Assembly: GCA_000149265.1 (NCBI GenBank)
Contig: CH003301.1
Span: forward strand, 1,605,000 to 1,668,999
From: Ciona savignyi
Lineage: Eukaryota; Chordata; Ascidiacea; Phlebobranchia; Cionidae
Reading direction: 5' to 3'
Length of the DNA: 64,000 bases
Part shown: positions 13,109-23,809 of the stretch, piece after piece
Layout: each line of letters begins with the position of its first letter
Position numbering within the stretch: position 1 is the first letter of the stretch
Notes under the pieces: generated by a model
Told to the model about the DNA's origin: nothing
The model's input: only the letters and a program-made list of their open reading frames with translations
The model's database searches: none
Position numbers and translations under genes: made by a program

Positions 13109-13209
13109 GTATGTGCAACGTAAATCATAACTGATGGAAAAACCCTTTAATTGTAGTTGTTGAATTTTTTTGTATAAAAACGTGAATATTTTATTTTAAA
13201 AACATGGAT

Positions 13210-13395
13210 ATCAAGTTTGCATTGGTGACTCTGCGACTCATTAGTTTCTGTTTGCAGGAACAATCGCTATAGGCCTACACTTTGTAACAGATTATACCCA
13301 GAGTGATTAGGTAACCAGGGATACTGATCGTTTTCTGCATTCAGAAAAAAATATATCGATTTTAAAAATAGTGGTGGTTAACACGTGGTTTATAC
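13210..13395 (-). repeat. Dispersed repeat R1, inverted copy
   Basis: Its reverse complement begins AACCACGTGTTAACCACCAC, then has a CCCTGGTTACCTAATCAC stretch and a TTCCTGCAAACAGAAAC motif, co-linear with 6552 and 10568. Confidence 0.7.
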
Positions 13396-16300
13396 TCCAT
13401 CTATTAGTAGAAATATTTTTATTGGTAGTGGTATCATTATTATTTTTAATATTGTTATTATTATAATTTATAATATTAAGCTTTGGATTATCTTTATGTA
13501 ACATACATCAATTATAATAATAGGCTTTGAATTATACAATATGTAACATATAGCAAAATATTAGTTTACTGTAGTCTACCCAGTATAGATTGTGGACAAA
13601 TTTGTTCCGCGATAGAGCGCTATTGTCCGGTTATGTATTCTATAAATCAGCTTTGTTTACATAAACCACTTCCGTACAATCTCGCAACAAGCCACCTATG
13701 TTTACGTCACCTCTGTTTACATCAGCGGCTTATAAATCGTCAAAACGTTTACACAGGTCCAGAAGTTGATTGCTAAGATTCGCGATGGTTAGTATAAATA
13801 AGAATAGAAGTTCAACACTAGACGGTGGATGGGGCTGGGTTGTCGTTTTTGCTTCGTTTGTCACACATACTTTGATGGCAGCATTATATTTTGCATATGG
13901 TGTTTTAACTCAAACGTGGGTTGAAGAGTTCAATTCAACATCAGCTGTAGCTGCTCTTGTTGGAAGCACAGCATCAGGCTTTACATCCATTTCAGGTACG
14001 GATTTTTATTATTTATTTATACCTACTAACTTATTGATAGCTTACTATGATGACTGCAAGACATAGCTTACTATAGCTTACTATAAGACTTACTCTTAGC
14101 TTACTATGAAACTTACTGATAGCTTACTATGAGACTGCAAAACCACAAGTCCAAACATATGCTGTAAGTGGGACTATATATTTTCCTTGCATTTTTCAAT
14201 TGGTCCCCTAGGCCTAGTGTATACTGTTATTTTCTAATGTTACAATTATACGCGTTATTAGTACGAAACAGTAATTAAAAGGTTATGCAAATTGAGAGCA
14301 AATTAAATGTTTAATATAATTTCGTTGCAATGAGAGTGGTCCTGTTTTAGGGGCATTTAAAGACAAATAAGACAAATGTCAACAAGTAAAGTGTTTAAAA
14401 AGACCATATTCAGCTAGCTACCTCGCCTTCCTGACAAGGCTAACTTACTTGAGCTCATGTGCTGGATGAACACTGATTTAGTAAAAAAACAAGATTATTT
14501 TGACACAATAACAAAAGCACTAGATTGGAACATTAGCTTTTTACTTCCAGTATAGCGTTTATTACCATTGTAGCTTAAATTAGTTTCATTTTTAATGCAA
14601 CTGGTTTCGCAAATAGAAACTCATTTCGACATTAAGTTGATCAATTCTTTTCAGCCCCCTTGGCGAGTTTTCTAATAAACAAATGCGGCTGCAGGACAGC
14701 GCATATGATCGGAGGAATCCTTGTAACTGTGGGAGTTTTTGGCAGTTCGTTTGCCACCAATTTACCTCAGCTGTTCGTATTTTATGGCGTGTTTGGCGGT
14801 GAGTAATTAAAGTGACGAGTGTTTGTTTATTTAAAATGGTTTTTAAAACTCTCATATAGCCCGGTTGGTGGGCGAACTAAAAGGCAAATATTCTGACGTT
14901 TAGTTCTCAATGTTATGTTAACCTACCACATTTCTATACCAGTTATCCGTCAATACATACAACAATGATTTTTATTAAAAAAAATTTATTAAAACTATTT
15001 TAAATTTTATCATCACAGGAATTGGACTAGGATTGGGTTATGTACCTTCGGTTATAATACTTAGCCAGTATTTCAAACACCGACGTGCGTTAGCTATAGG
15101 TATCGCAAGTAGTGGGATTGGGGTTGGTTCCTTTATTTTCCCACTCATTCTCGAGTACCTGCAAGTAAGATTAAACAAATTATTTATTTATTATAAAGAA
15201 GTTGCAAATAATGTTTTTTTGTGGTTCAATTCTTGCATTGGAAACTTAATGGCAGATGTGCTCATTTTTATAACAAAAAGTACAAAATTATAAATTATTT
15301 AAGGAAAGCGCGTTATATAATCCACCCATCGGGCAGTATGGCAATCAAATTAATATCCGCACTTCCATATGTCTAAAAACATTTAGTTTTAGTCGCGTAG
15401 GCCTATTACTTTTTACTCCACTTAAAATATATTACACTATAACATTAACCTTATTCTTACTATGTGCAATACATGTGTTATATCGTTAATATCTCTACCC
15501 TAGTAATTAAAATATCAATTTGACCTAAAATATAGCCTATATATATATATATTTATTGACGGCCTCTCATATGTAGAATACTTATTCGTGGAGAGGTGCG
15601 ATGTTGATTCTATCTGCGATACTGGCCAACTATTGCGTAAGTGCAATGGTTATGCTGCCCATTGCACCAGTCATAAAGGACGTTACGAAATACACACCAG
15701 CTTTATCTGTAGAAGAGCTCAAATCAGAGAACGAGTGTAAATTTTCAAGTGATCAAAAATACGAAATTTCTGGAAAAGAACCGAATAATAACGAATCAAA
15801 ACGCAGAAACAGTTTTCAGATTTTTCGAAATTTAGTTCGTCATCCATGGATGCGTCGCCAATCTTCAATTACATGCGAATCGAATGGAAATGAAAAGTTG
15901 CGTAGCACACTGAATGGACGAGAAGATATTGTTATTGAAGAATCTCATGAATCGTTGTGCTCGGTAAGGTTTACATAATCTGTACTTGATTACTGATTCC
16001 TCCTAAACAGCTGGTATATATTTCAGGATAAATTAAAGTTTTAAATAATAGTCGTTTATATCATTGCAAATTAAAAGAATTATCTTATATATATAATGAA
16101 ATGCACGGTAATTACTACATATAATTTTGGAATATTTTTTTTCTTTTTAATTCAATCTACAGTAATGAAAAATATGTTTATTTCACCAATCCGCATCCAA
16201 AACATTAAAATATTGGAATAAATACCATTTTACTTTCTTTAGGAGGAATATATTAAAAACAAAAACCTAAGATCAAGCAGTCTCGCAAGTAAAACTCCTT

Positions 16301-16576
16301 CAGGTGCTTCAATCCTACAACTGCAAACCCAAGACACGTTTTTCTCACAGTCAAGAAAGTTATTTAGTTCACCATTATTTTATGTAATGATCGTCAATAA
16401 CATGACAATGTTCATCGGAATGATGCTGGTATTTAGTCTAACACCTATCCGAGCAACTTCTGACCTTGGGTTTTCCACCGATGAAGGTAAGATACCGATA
16501 TCAAATTTCCAACTTTTGTAAAAATAAAAGTGTTTAAGCTAAAATGCAACCAGATACTAATGGGTCCATGAACCAA

Positions 16577-16670
16577 CCAGTCCGACCGGTTAGTCGGTGG
16601 TTTAGTGCGACGCCTTTCAACCGAAAGGTCACGGGGATAAACATAAATATCCTACCCTATCCTATCCAAC
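16577..16670 (+). repeat. Internally deleted SINE S1
   Basis: The tRNA-like head (GACCGGTTAGTCGG, CGAAAGGTCACGG) is joined directly to the 3' end (GGGATAAACAT and TCCTATCC), so the body is missing. It lies in intron 5 of copy C. Confidence 0.75.
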
Positions 16671-17548
16671 CGAAGTGTGGCACTGTACATAAATAGCCTA
16701 AATACAGCTGTTTATACAAAAAAAAGCAACCAGAAACTTTTCATGATTAGGATTATAGTGATTCCCTTCAGCTACTGGCCAAAACCAATATAATAAAACT
16801 CACTTGGTTTGAAACGTTACATCTCTAAAATGGTTTATGCCGATCCTACACACGAAAAATCAATTTAGACTAGCTCCCCGACAATGAAATTAATTTATAT
16901 AATAAAAGGAATTTTCCCTCAAGATAACCATTAAAAATAGATTAAAACACATTAACAGCATACATTCCCACTTTTTGGAAAAATTGACCGATAAGACATC
17001 ATCTTCTGGTGATTTTAAATACTTGTTATAGAAACTAAGTAACAGACTAAAATTAATTTATTTTTGTATATGGAAGTCAATTGCCTTAAATTACTAACAT
17101 TGTCAATCGCGTACTGGTATATTGGAACACATCATATTATTAAAATTATTAACTCATGTATATTGTATTTTTCTCCAACATTATTTTTCAGGAGCTCTTC
17201 TTGCGTCTGTGGTCGGATTAAGCAATTTGATCGGTCGGTTCGGTTGGGGAGCTCTTTTAAACTTGTTCCCTCAATATCGACCTATCGTGTTGTTTATAGC
17301 TCTCCGTGCCTTGGCATCTGGCTTGACTTTACTCAGTCCACTAGCGGTAACATTCACGCTGCAGATAATTTACTGTGGCGCTGTTGGGTTGATGTTCGGG
17401 TCGTGGTCACTTTACCCTTTAGTCGTGGCTGATATGTTTGGTGAGTAATTTGTTCTAACCCGGATTTGTTCGCATGTAGGAGGTACGTTGAAATTTTGTC
17501 CGTCTGGTGCCTATATATATAAATATATACCTATAATATATATTGTAT

Positions 17549-17656
17549 GGCTTTTTTACTGGGCTTAGTTTCGAACCCATAATGGGTTCGTTGCTAAGAC
17601 CGTTTTTTGTATGCAAGTCGGTATATGTATCGGTCGCGTTAACCATCCGGCCACAC
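17549..17656 (-). repeat. tRNA-like repeat of a second SINE family (S2)
   Basis: On the minus strand it reads GTGTGGCCGGATGGTTAACG, resembling a tRNA-Ser 5' half and A box, and after about 60 bases GGGTTCGAAACT, a B-box-like motif. Related sequence occurs at 39586-39662 (-) and 50783-50846 (+). It lies in intron 6 of copy C. It is too divergent to be a working tRNA gene. Confidence 0.6.
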
Positions 17657-17926
17657 TTTAATCTATCTCACATCTAAACTACCGCCAGCCCCCCAATGGA
17701 AAATTCTTAAGCTTTGACACCAATGCCGATGCTCGTGTGATAACTTTAAATAACACCGTCAGAACTTACATGAAAGATTTGAGATTCTAGTTAAAAAGCT
17801 TATTTTTGCCTGCGTTTCGTATATATGCTGTACTCTCATTTATATTAATACTTCCGTGTTTTAAATACCCATGATCGTTATAAGTCATTTCATTTTTAGG
17901 GGAGAACTTGCTCAACATAGCTTTCG

Positions 17927-17931
17927 GTTAT
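17927..17931. repeat. Left target-site duplication GTTAT
   Basis: GTTAT directly precedes the first LTR base and is repeated at 23643-23647 after the last LTR base. A 5-bp duplication fits BEL/Pao integration. Confidence 0.9.
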
Positions 17932-18240
17932 TGTTACGGTTATTAATCCCCAAATTGTTGTATACGATTTCTATTATTTCCATTGTTATCAAAACCACCA
18001 TGCGTAACGGGCAAAACCACCATGCGTTACAGATTGCGACATTTCTTTGTCTAAGTGCCATGCCAAGTTAGATCAGCCATGTTTGTGTACGATGTGTACG
18101 CCAGTTTTCCAAATTGTTTAGTGTAGCTTGTGTTGTGGCTGCAGTATATGTTATGCTGATATTGTAGCAGTAATATTTCACCTAGCTTAATTGCAATACT
18201 TCAATGTTTAAATCTAGCTATTGTGTAGCATTTGCAATTG
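17932..18240 (+). repeat. LTR1 (first 309 bases, cut by assembly gap)
   Basis: Matches the first 309 bases of LTR3 with no difference seen, then runs into Ns. Confidence 0.92.
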
Positions 18241-18340
18241 NNNNNNNNNNNNNNNNNNNNNNNNNNNNNNNNNNNNNNNNNNNNNNNNNNNNNNNNNNNN
18301 NNNNNNNNNNNNNNNNNNNNNNNNNNNNNNNNNNNNNNNN
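18241..18340. other. Assembly gap (100 N)
   Basis: A round 100-base N run inside the retroelement. It probably stands for an unknown length; the flanks show that at least the rest of LTR1 and internal sequence are hidden here. Confidence 0.95.
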
Positions 18341-18580
18341 ATTGCGTGCTACTTCATACACTTCATCATTCTGTGTAACCAAACAAAGTTCATTACTGTC
18401 AGTGCTATTGCTTGCCTTATTGCTGCTCACATTGCCGAATAGCCCGAATATATTCACTCATTCAGTGTTCATGTCACTTTCGTTGTATTTGCTTACCTAG
18501 TTGTGCATTTACGGTATTCTGTGTTCATAATAACCTTTTGTTTAAAATGACTTCGTTGACTCTTGTCATTGGGGCCGGTA
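18341..18580 (+). repeat. Duplicate of the element's 3' internal region
   Basis: Same as 22801-23040, with one base difference seen (ATTGCGTG here, ATTGTGTG there). Together with LTR2 it makes an 842-bp near-perfect copy of 22801-23642. Confidence 0.93.
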
Positions 18581-19182
18581 TGTTACGGTTATTAATCCCC
18601 AAATTGTTGTATACGATTTCTATTATTTCCATTGTTATCAAAACCACCATGCGTAACGGGCAAAACCACCATGCGTTACAGATTGCGACATTTCTTTGTC
18701 TAAGTGCCATGCCAAGTTAGATCAGCCATGTTTGTGTACGATGTGTACGCCAGTTTTCCAAATTGTTTAGTGTAGCTTGTGTTGTGGCTGCAGTATATGT
18801 TATGCTGATATTGTAGCAGTAATATTTCACCTAGCTTAATTGCAATACTTCAATGTTTAAATCTAGCTATTGTGTAGCATTTGCAATTGTGAAAGTGTTT
18901 AAGGTACTATATGTGTTATGCTAAACTGCCTCTATTTGAATTGCTAACTGTGTATTCTATTTGTATAAGGTTGATCGAATCGTGGTTGAACACCTCAGAA
19001 ATTTAGTCGTTTAGTCGCTACTGTTCATTTCATATACTTCACTGCACCGGAACTGTATAATACACTTTTCTGCAACTATAGTGATGTGTTTGATGGACAG
19101 TCACTAAATCGCTGACAAGACTACCGATTTGATTGACACACCACGACCATAGGGTCACGTAGGATACGGTTTAAATTCTACA
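18581..19182 (+). repeat. LTR2 (602 bp)
   Basis: Starts TGTTACGGTTATTAATCCCC and ends TTTAAATTCTACA; identical in length to LTR3. It serves as the 5' LTR of the sequenced internal region. Confidence 0.93.
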
Positions 19183-19276
19183 TTGATTTCTGAGGGCTTC
19201 AACTTTGTCAAGTTGGATACTTACCTACAACAAGAGTAGGTCGGACATTTTTTTCTTTTTGGAACATTGACTGAAG

Positions 19277-22200
19277 ATGAGTTGTTTGGACTCAGTTGAT
19301 AAAAAATGTCAGATCTACATACGAGACAACAAAGGAGCTCCTGTCGCTCCATCTTCCCGTCACACTTCCAGAAGTGCCATTTGTTCTGCTCGTCTGAATG
19401 CTAGCATGAAGCAAGTACAGCTTCAACAAGCGGAGCATGAGGCTTCGCTTCGCCGGCAGCTATTGGAAAATCAGGCCAGGAGAGAACTGCGCCAACTAGA
19501 GCATGAATATGAGCGGGAGCGTGCGTGTGAACGTGCGCGGGAGCTTGAACGTGAACATGAGCGTGAACGTGCGCGGGAACGTGAGCGTGAACGTGAGCTC
19601 GAACGCGAGCTTGAGCGACAGAAACAAGAAGTTCAAAGAAAGAAAGAAGAACTTCGGATTGCTCTTGAACTGTCTAAGATCAGAGCGGATACAAAAAAGG
19701 CAGAACTGCTAGTCGAAGACGAAACCAGCAGCTGTACCACTTACAAGTCACGAAAGAAGACAGCGTTGCGGGAGCTTGCGGTGGAAACACAACCTATTAG
19801 TTTCCAATCGACCCCGTTTCACCTGCCACAAGAGGATCACACCAGTAAGTCCAGAGTCCAGGATCTATTCCTAAATGATCGTGAGGACCTAGTTCCAACA
19901 CCGGGGCCGGTGATGCGTCACCGACCTACCCCCCACCCAGTGGGGCCAGTGTCGACATCTAGAGCGCCATTGCCAGAAATTGAGCCACTGCGACCTGCCA
20001 CCGAGTCGGGTTCAGTGGTCAAGGAGGAAAGGGATCAGCCAAATGTAGTTCGTGCCAGCCACACTACTTCTCATGAGGAGAATCGGTTTAACTTTCTTCC
20101 ACTCTACAGTGACCCAACGATGCCGAAGTTGGAACTAGCTAGCTTTAGTGGGGATGTCCTGGAGTACCAATCATTTCGTGATGACTTCAACAGATTTATT
20201 GGTTCTCGGACCCTTGAGGACGCAATCAAACTGCGACACCTTCTGAACCTGTGTAAAGGAAACGCTTTTCAGACTATCAAGGGTTGTAAACATTATGATG
20301 ACCATGCTGTAGGATACAGAAAAGCATGGGAACGCTTGGACCACAAGTACGGTGAGAGAACCACCCTGGTGCAGAGTCACCTAAAGAAAATCACTGAGGG
20401 ACCACATATACACCCAACGGATACTGATGCACTGTATCATTTGGCGGATGAGATGTTCTACTGCTACAGACTCCTGACCAAATGGGGGTACCAGAATGAT
20501 GTCAACAGCCAACAGAACTTGGGAAAGATATTTGTGCGCCTCCCTAAGGAAGCTCAACTGGAGTTTAAAAGCCTGCCTATCGAGAAGAGATCGTTCTCTG
20601 AGTTGATAGAAGTTGTGGAAAAGGCTGCACGAGAGTCGAGGGACTTTCTTAGCGACCTTTATCATGAGGAACCTGCTATACCAAGGAAGGGTTTAGCAGA
20701 TAAAATCAAGGTTGCAAATAAGCAATCAAGGCAATTCACAGCGGCGCAGAAGTCAAAGGGTGAACCCACATCACCCACTGCGGACCATAAGGTGGCAACC
20801 GACTGTCCATTCTGCAGTGATGCTCATCCGCTGTGGAGCTGCAACAAGTTCTTGGATAAGTCCATTTTAGAGCGACTTAGGTTTGCGAATGCAAAGAAGC
20901 TCTGTTTTAATTGCTTACGCACAGGCCACCCGACTCCGGCCTGTGAATCGGGGTGGATGTGCCAAAAATGTCATCACAAACACCACACTGTGCTGCACAT
21001 CGGCAATAAAACGGACAAGCCATCTGTCAAGCCTCGTAGCAATGCAGAAGATGAAAAGGCTGTAAATTGCTGCAACATAACTGTCCAAGCACAGAAATAT
21101 GTTCGTCATTTCAAGGTTATTCCTGTCAAGGTGTGGGGCAACACTGCAGCCAAGTGTGTAGAAACATATGCATTCCTTGACGATGGATCCGACACCAGCC
21201 TGTGCACAGCTGACTTGGTCAGAAAACTTGGGTTGAAGGTAACAAATGGACGCGTCGCCCTTTATACAACCAACTCTGTCAAGAACCACACACGGCGGGT
21301 CGACTCCTTACATGTGCAGGGGCTAGAGGAACCTGAATCGTTCGACCTGCATGGTGTCCTTGTTCTGGATGACATGATTGATATCAGCGATAGCATACCG
21401 ACAGAAGAAGTGGCAAGTCTTTACCCACATTTGAAGGACTTGAAGTTCCCCAAGTTGAACCATACCAAGGTGGAGCTTCTGTTGGGGAACAATGTCCACG
21501 AGGCATTCCGGCTGATTGAGCAGCGCTGTGGCGAACCCGGTGAGCCATTCGGACTTCACACAGCGTTGGGTTGGACACTGTTCGGCTCAGATTACTCTTC
21601 GACAACGGGGCAAACTGAGCGCAGTGTGCATCTGCACTTCATGCACCAAAGGGAGCCTGTAATTGACTCGTGCAAACAGATGCTGGACTTCTTCGCTGGA
21701 GATTTCGATGACTTGGCCAAGCCTCAGAAGAGTGAATGGTCAATTGAGGATAAGCAAGCCATGGTGATCATGGACAAGACAGTAAAGAAGATCAACGGTC
21801 ATTATCAGATTGGCCTCCCATGGAAGCATGGTCCAGACAACAGGAAGATGGCTGTGCGAAGACTCCAGACTCTCAAACGACGTCTGGAGGCGAACCCTGA
21901 CCTGTTCAAAAGGTATAGAGAGAAGATTAAGGACTATTTAACTCAGGGGCATGCAAGCATCGTACCACCCGGAGCGTGTGTACTGACTACCTGGGACCCT
22001 GGCGGCGTCTGGGATCGTATGCTCCAATCGGTCCGGAAGCTCATGCGTACTCTCATCGGAGAAAGGATGTTGGATGACTTCGGCCTGCTCACACTGCTGG
22101 CTGAGGTTGAAAGGATCCTGAATGATCGACCAATTACACCTGCAAGCGATGATCCCAGAGACTTGTGCACATTGACACCTAGCATGCTTCTGACGGGTGT

Positions 22201-22399
22201 ACTGGGTGACTCGTTTCCAACAGATGAGTTCACTAAGGGCAGATGGCTACCGAAAGTCATGCCGCCTTACTCAGCTGCTTGCGGACCAGTTCTGGAACCG
22301 CTGGCTGCTGGAATACCTGCCACTACTGCAGCAGAGACAGAAATGGCTGCGGCGGGTCAAAAACTTTGCAATAGGAGACATTGTTCTCATTGTGGATGA
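19277..22399 (+). CDS. BEL/Pao gag-protease polyprotein fused to integrase tail (RT/RH/IN core deleted)
   Basis: A 1040-codon ORF starts 95 bases after LTR2. Residues about 40-145 are an Arg/Glu-rich coiled coil. About 278-430 is a DUF1759-type Gag region (PKLELASFSGDVLEYQSF). About 508-590 has Cys/His clusters including a CCHC knuckle (CFNCLRTGHPTPAC). Near 633 lies the aspartic protease motif FLDDGSDTSL in a DUF1758-type domain ending near LLLGNNVHEAF. After a stretch that normally leads into reverse transcriptase (HYQIGLPWK at about residue 851), the frame jumps near residues 890-908 to the end of integrase (GGVWDRMLQSVRKL). So roughly the polymerase, RNase H and integrase catalytic regions are gone without breaking the frame. 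The last codons, after about 22250, are out of frame with the conserved C-terminal domain. Confidence 0.9.
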   Translation: MSCLDSVDKKCQIYIRDNKGAPVAPSSRHTSRSAICSARLNASMKQVQLQQAEHEASLRRQLLENQARRELRQLEHEYERERACERARELEREHERERARERERERELERELERQKQEVQRKKEELRIALELSKIRADTKKAELLVEDETSSCTTYKSRKKTALRELAVETQPISFQSTPFHLPQEDHTSKSRVQDLFLNDREDLVPTPGPVMRHRPTPHPVGPVSTSRAPLPEIEPLRPATESGSVVKEERDQPNVVRASHTTSHEENRFNFLPLYSDPTMPKLELASFSGDVLEYQSFRDDFNRFIGSRTLEDAIKLRHLLNLCKGNAFQTIKGCKHYDDHAVGYRKAWERLDHKYGERTTLVQSHLKKITEGPHIHPTDTDALYHLADEMFYCYRLLTKWGYQNDVNSQQNLGKIFVRLPKEAQLEFKSLPIEKRSFSELIEVVEKAARESRDFLSDLYHEEPAIPRKGLADKIKVANKQSRQFTAAQKSKGEPTSPTADHKVATDCPFCSDAHPLWSCNKFLDKSILERLRFANAKKLCFNCLRTGHPTPACESGWMCQKCHHKHHTVLHIGNKTDKPSVKPRSNAEDEKAVNCCNITVQAQKYVRHFKVIPVKVWGNTAAKCVETYAFLDDGSDTSLCTADLVRKLGLKVTNGRVALYTTNSVKNHTRRVDSLHVQGLEEPESFDLHGVLVLDDMIDISDSIPTEEVASLYPHLKDLKFPKLNHTKVELLLGNNVHEAFRLIEQRCGEPGEPFGLHTALGWTLFGSDYSSTTGQTERSVHLHFMHQREPVIDSCKQMLDFFAGDFDDLAKPQKSEWSIEDKQAMVIMDKTVKKINGHYQIGLPWKHGPDNRKMAVRRLQTLKRRLEANPDLFKRYREKIKDYLTQGHASIVPPGACVLTTWDPGGVWDRMLQSVRKLMRTLIGERMLDDFGLLTLLAEVERILNDRPITPASDDPRDLCTLTPSMLLTGVLGDSFPTDEFTKGRWLPKVMPPYSAACGPVLEPLAAGIPATTAAETEMAAAGQKLCNRRHCSHCG

Positions 22400-22550
22400 G
22401 ACAATGAAACGCGGACATTGGCCGAAGGGAATCATCGAACATTGCGAGTACGATAAGAATGGGATGGTGAGACGCGTGCGCATGCGGACGGCGACATCTA
22501 CATTGGAAAGGGACATTCGTAAGTTGTGCCTACTAGAGACACACCCATGA
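22250..22550 (+). pseudogene. DUF5641-type C terminus of BEL/Pao pol, frameshifted
   Basis: The conserved domain that follows integrase in BEL/Pao elements (LADQFWNRWLLEYLPLLQ, then IGDIVLIVDE and a final RDIRKLCLLE) is read in a different frame from the upstream ORF. The switch falls near 22245-22260. Either a small indel has broken the pol end, or this is one more sign of a non-autonomous copy. Confidence 0.85.
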
Positions 22551-23040
22551 TTCTGTACCTAACGCCCTTCTTACCCTGAGTTTTTGAGTGTGTAAGCCTC
22601 ATAAAGGAACACACAACCTTCCTTCCTTTCCAGCATGGTTTCTCCCATGTAGTGTACACGTACATTGCTTTGTAAGTATGTGTTATTATTGTCGATTTCT
22701 TTATTTCATGTATAACCCCAGTGGTGATAGATTTTGGTTTACGTACTATGTGAAGCGATTACACTGTACCGGTTTATACAACCCTTCTTGTCAATTTGTT
22801 ATTGTGTGCTACTTCATACACTTCATCATTCTGTGTAACCAAACAAAGTTCATTACTGTCAGTGCTATTGCTTGCCTTATTGCTGCTCACATTGCCGAAT
22901 AGCCCGAATATATTCACTCATTCAGTGTTCATGTCACTTTCGTTGTATTTGCTTACCTAGTTGTGCATTTACGGTATTCTGTGTTCATAATAACCTTTTG
23001 TTTAAAATGACTTCGTTGACTCTTGTCATTGGGGCCGGTA

Positions 23041-23642
23041 TGTTACGGTTATTAATCCCCAAATTGTTGTATACGATTTCTATTATTTCCATTGTTATCA
23101 AAACCACCATGCGTAACGGGCAAAACCACCATGCGTTACAGATTGCGACATTTCTTTGTCTAAGTGCCATGCCAAGTTAGATCAGCCATGTTTGTGTACG
23201 ATGTGTACGCCAGTTTTCCAAATTGTTTAGTGTAGCTTGTGTTGTGGCTGCAGTATATGTTATGCTGATATTGTAGCAGTAATATTTCACCTAGCTTAAT
23301 TGCAATACTTCAATGTTTAAATCTAGCTATTGTGTAGCATTTGCAATTGTGAAAGTGTTTAAGGTACTATATGTGTTATGCTAAACTGCCTCTATTTGAA
23401 TTGCTAACTGTGTATTCTATTTGTATAAGGTTGATCGAATCGTGGTTGAACACCTCAGAAATTTAGTCGTTTAGTCGCTACTGTTCATTTCATATACTTC
23501 ACTGCACCGGAACTGTATAATACACTTTTCTGCAACTATAGTGATGTGTTTGATGGACAGTCACTAAATCGCTGACAAGACTACCGATTTGATTGACACA
23601 CCACGACCATAGGGTCACGTAGGATACGGTTTAAATTCTACA
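23041..23642 (+). repeat. LTR3 (602 bp, 3' LTR)
   Basis: Full LTR, TG...CA ends. A short G-rich tract (GGGGCCGG) just before it is the likely weak polypurine tract. The right duplication GTTAT follows at 23643-23647. Confidence 0.95.
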
Positions 23643-23809
23643 GTTATCTTGAGGTTTTTGATGGCATTGGTTGCTTGATGGGGCCCACACTTGGTGGATT
23701 TATATACGACGTCACGAACTCATACCACCTTTCTTTCGTATTAGCTGGTTCCACGTTAGCTTCTGGTACCGTAATTCTTGCAATTGGGTGTCGATGTTTT
23801 CATTTTTAG

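Larger units (their letters stand above)
17932..23642 (+). mobile_element. BEL/Pao LTR retroelement, non-autonomous, with three LTR copies
   Basis: Outer ends TGTTACGG and TTCTACA begin with TG and end with CA, and are flanked by GTTAT duplications. Order: LTR1 (17932-18240, then gap), copy of the 3' internal region (18341-18580), LTR2 (18581-19182), internal region with gag-protease ORF (19183-23040), LTR3 (23041-23642). LTR2 and LTR3 are both 602 bp and look identical by eye, so the insertion is young. The gag, protease and C-terminal domains are of BEL/Pao type. Reverse transcriptase, RNase H and the integrase core are absent, so movement would depend on enzymes from a complete relative. 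No convincing tRNA primer-binding site follows LTR2 (the sequence there begins TTGATTTCTGAGG). Confidence 0.92.
13785..23809 (+). pseudogene. Monocarboxylate transporter-like gene, copy C, last exon split by an LTR retroelement
   Basis: Same gene as copy B in opposite orientation. Exons: 13785-13995, 14655-14798, 15019-15164, 15577-15963, 16243-16486, 17192-17440, and exon 7 in two pieces, 17900-17931 and 23648-23809. The helix 1 signature (LDGGWGW) and helix 5 signature (YFKHRRALA) are intact, and exons 1-6 match the lengths in copy B exactly. The insertion falls after a GGT TAT codon pair. Leaving out the element and one copy of the GTTAT duplication, the exon lengths sum to 525 codons, so the gene was intact before insertion. 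The predicted C terminus is shorter than in A and B (stop directly after CFHF). As assembled, the last membrane segments would be lost, so function is doubtful unless an undisrupted allele segregates. Confidence 0.9.

Noticed and set aside
19183-19200. Primer-binding site after LTR2
   Set aside because: The sequence TTGATTTCTGAGGGCTTC does not match a tRNA 3' end that I can recall; not called.
20171-22516. Several minus-strand ORFs inside the retroelement
   Set aside because: They are antisense shadows of the gag-protease ORF in GC-richer coding DNA.
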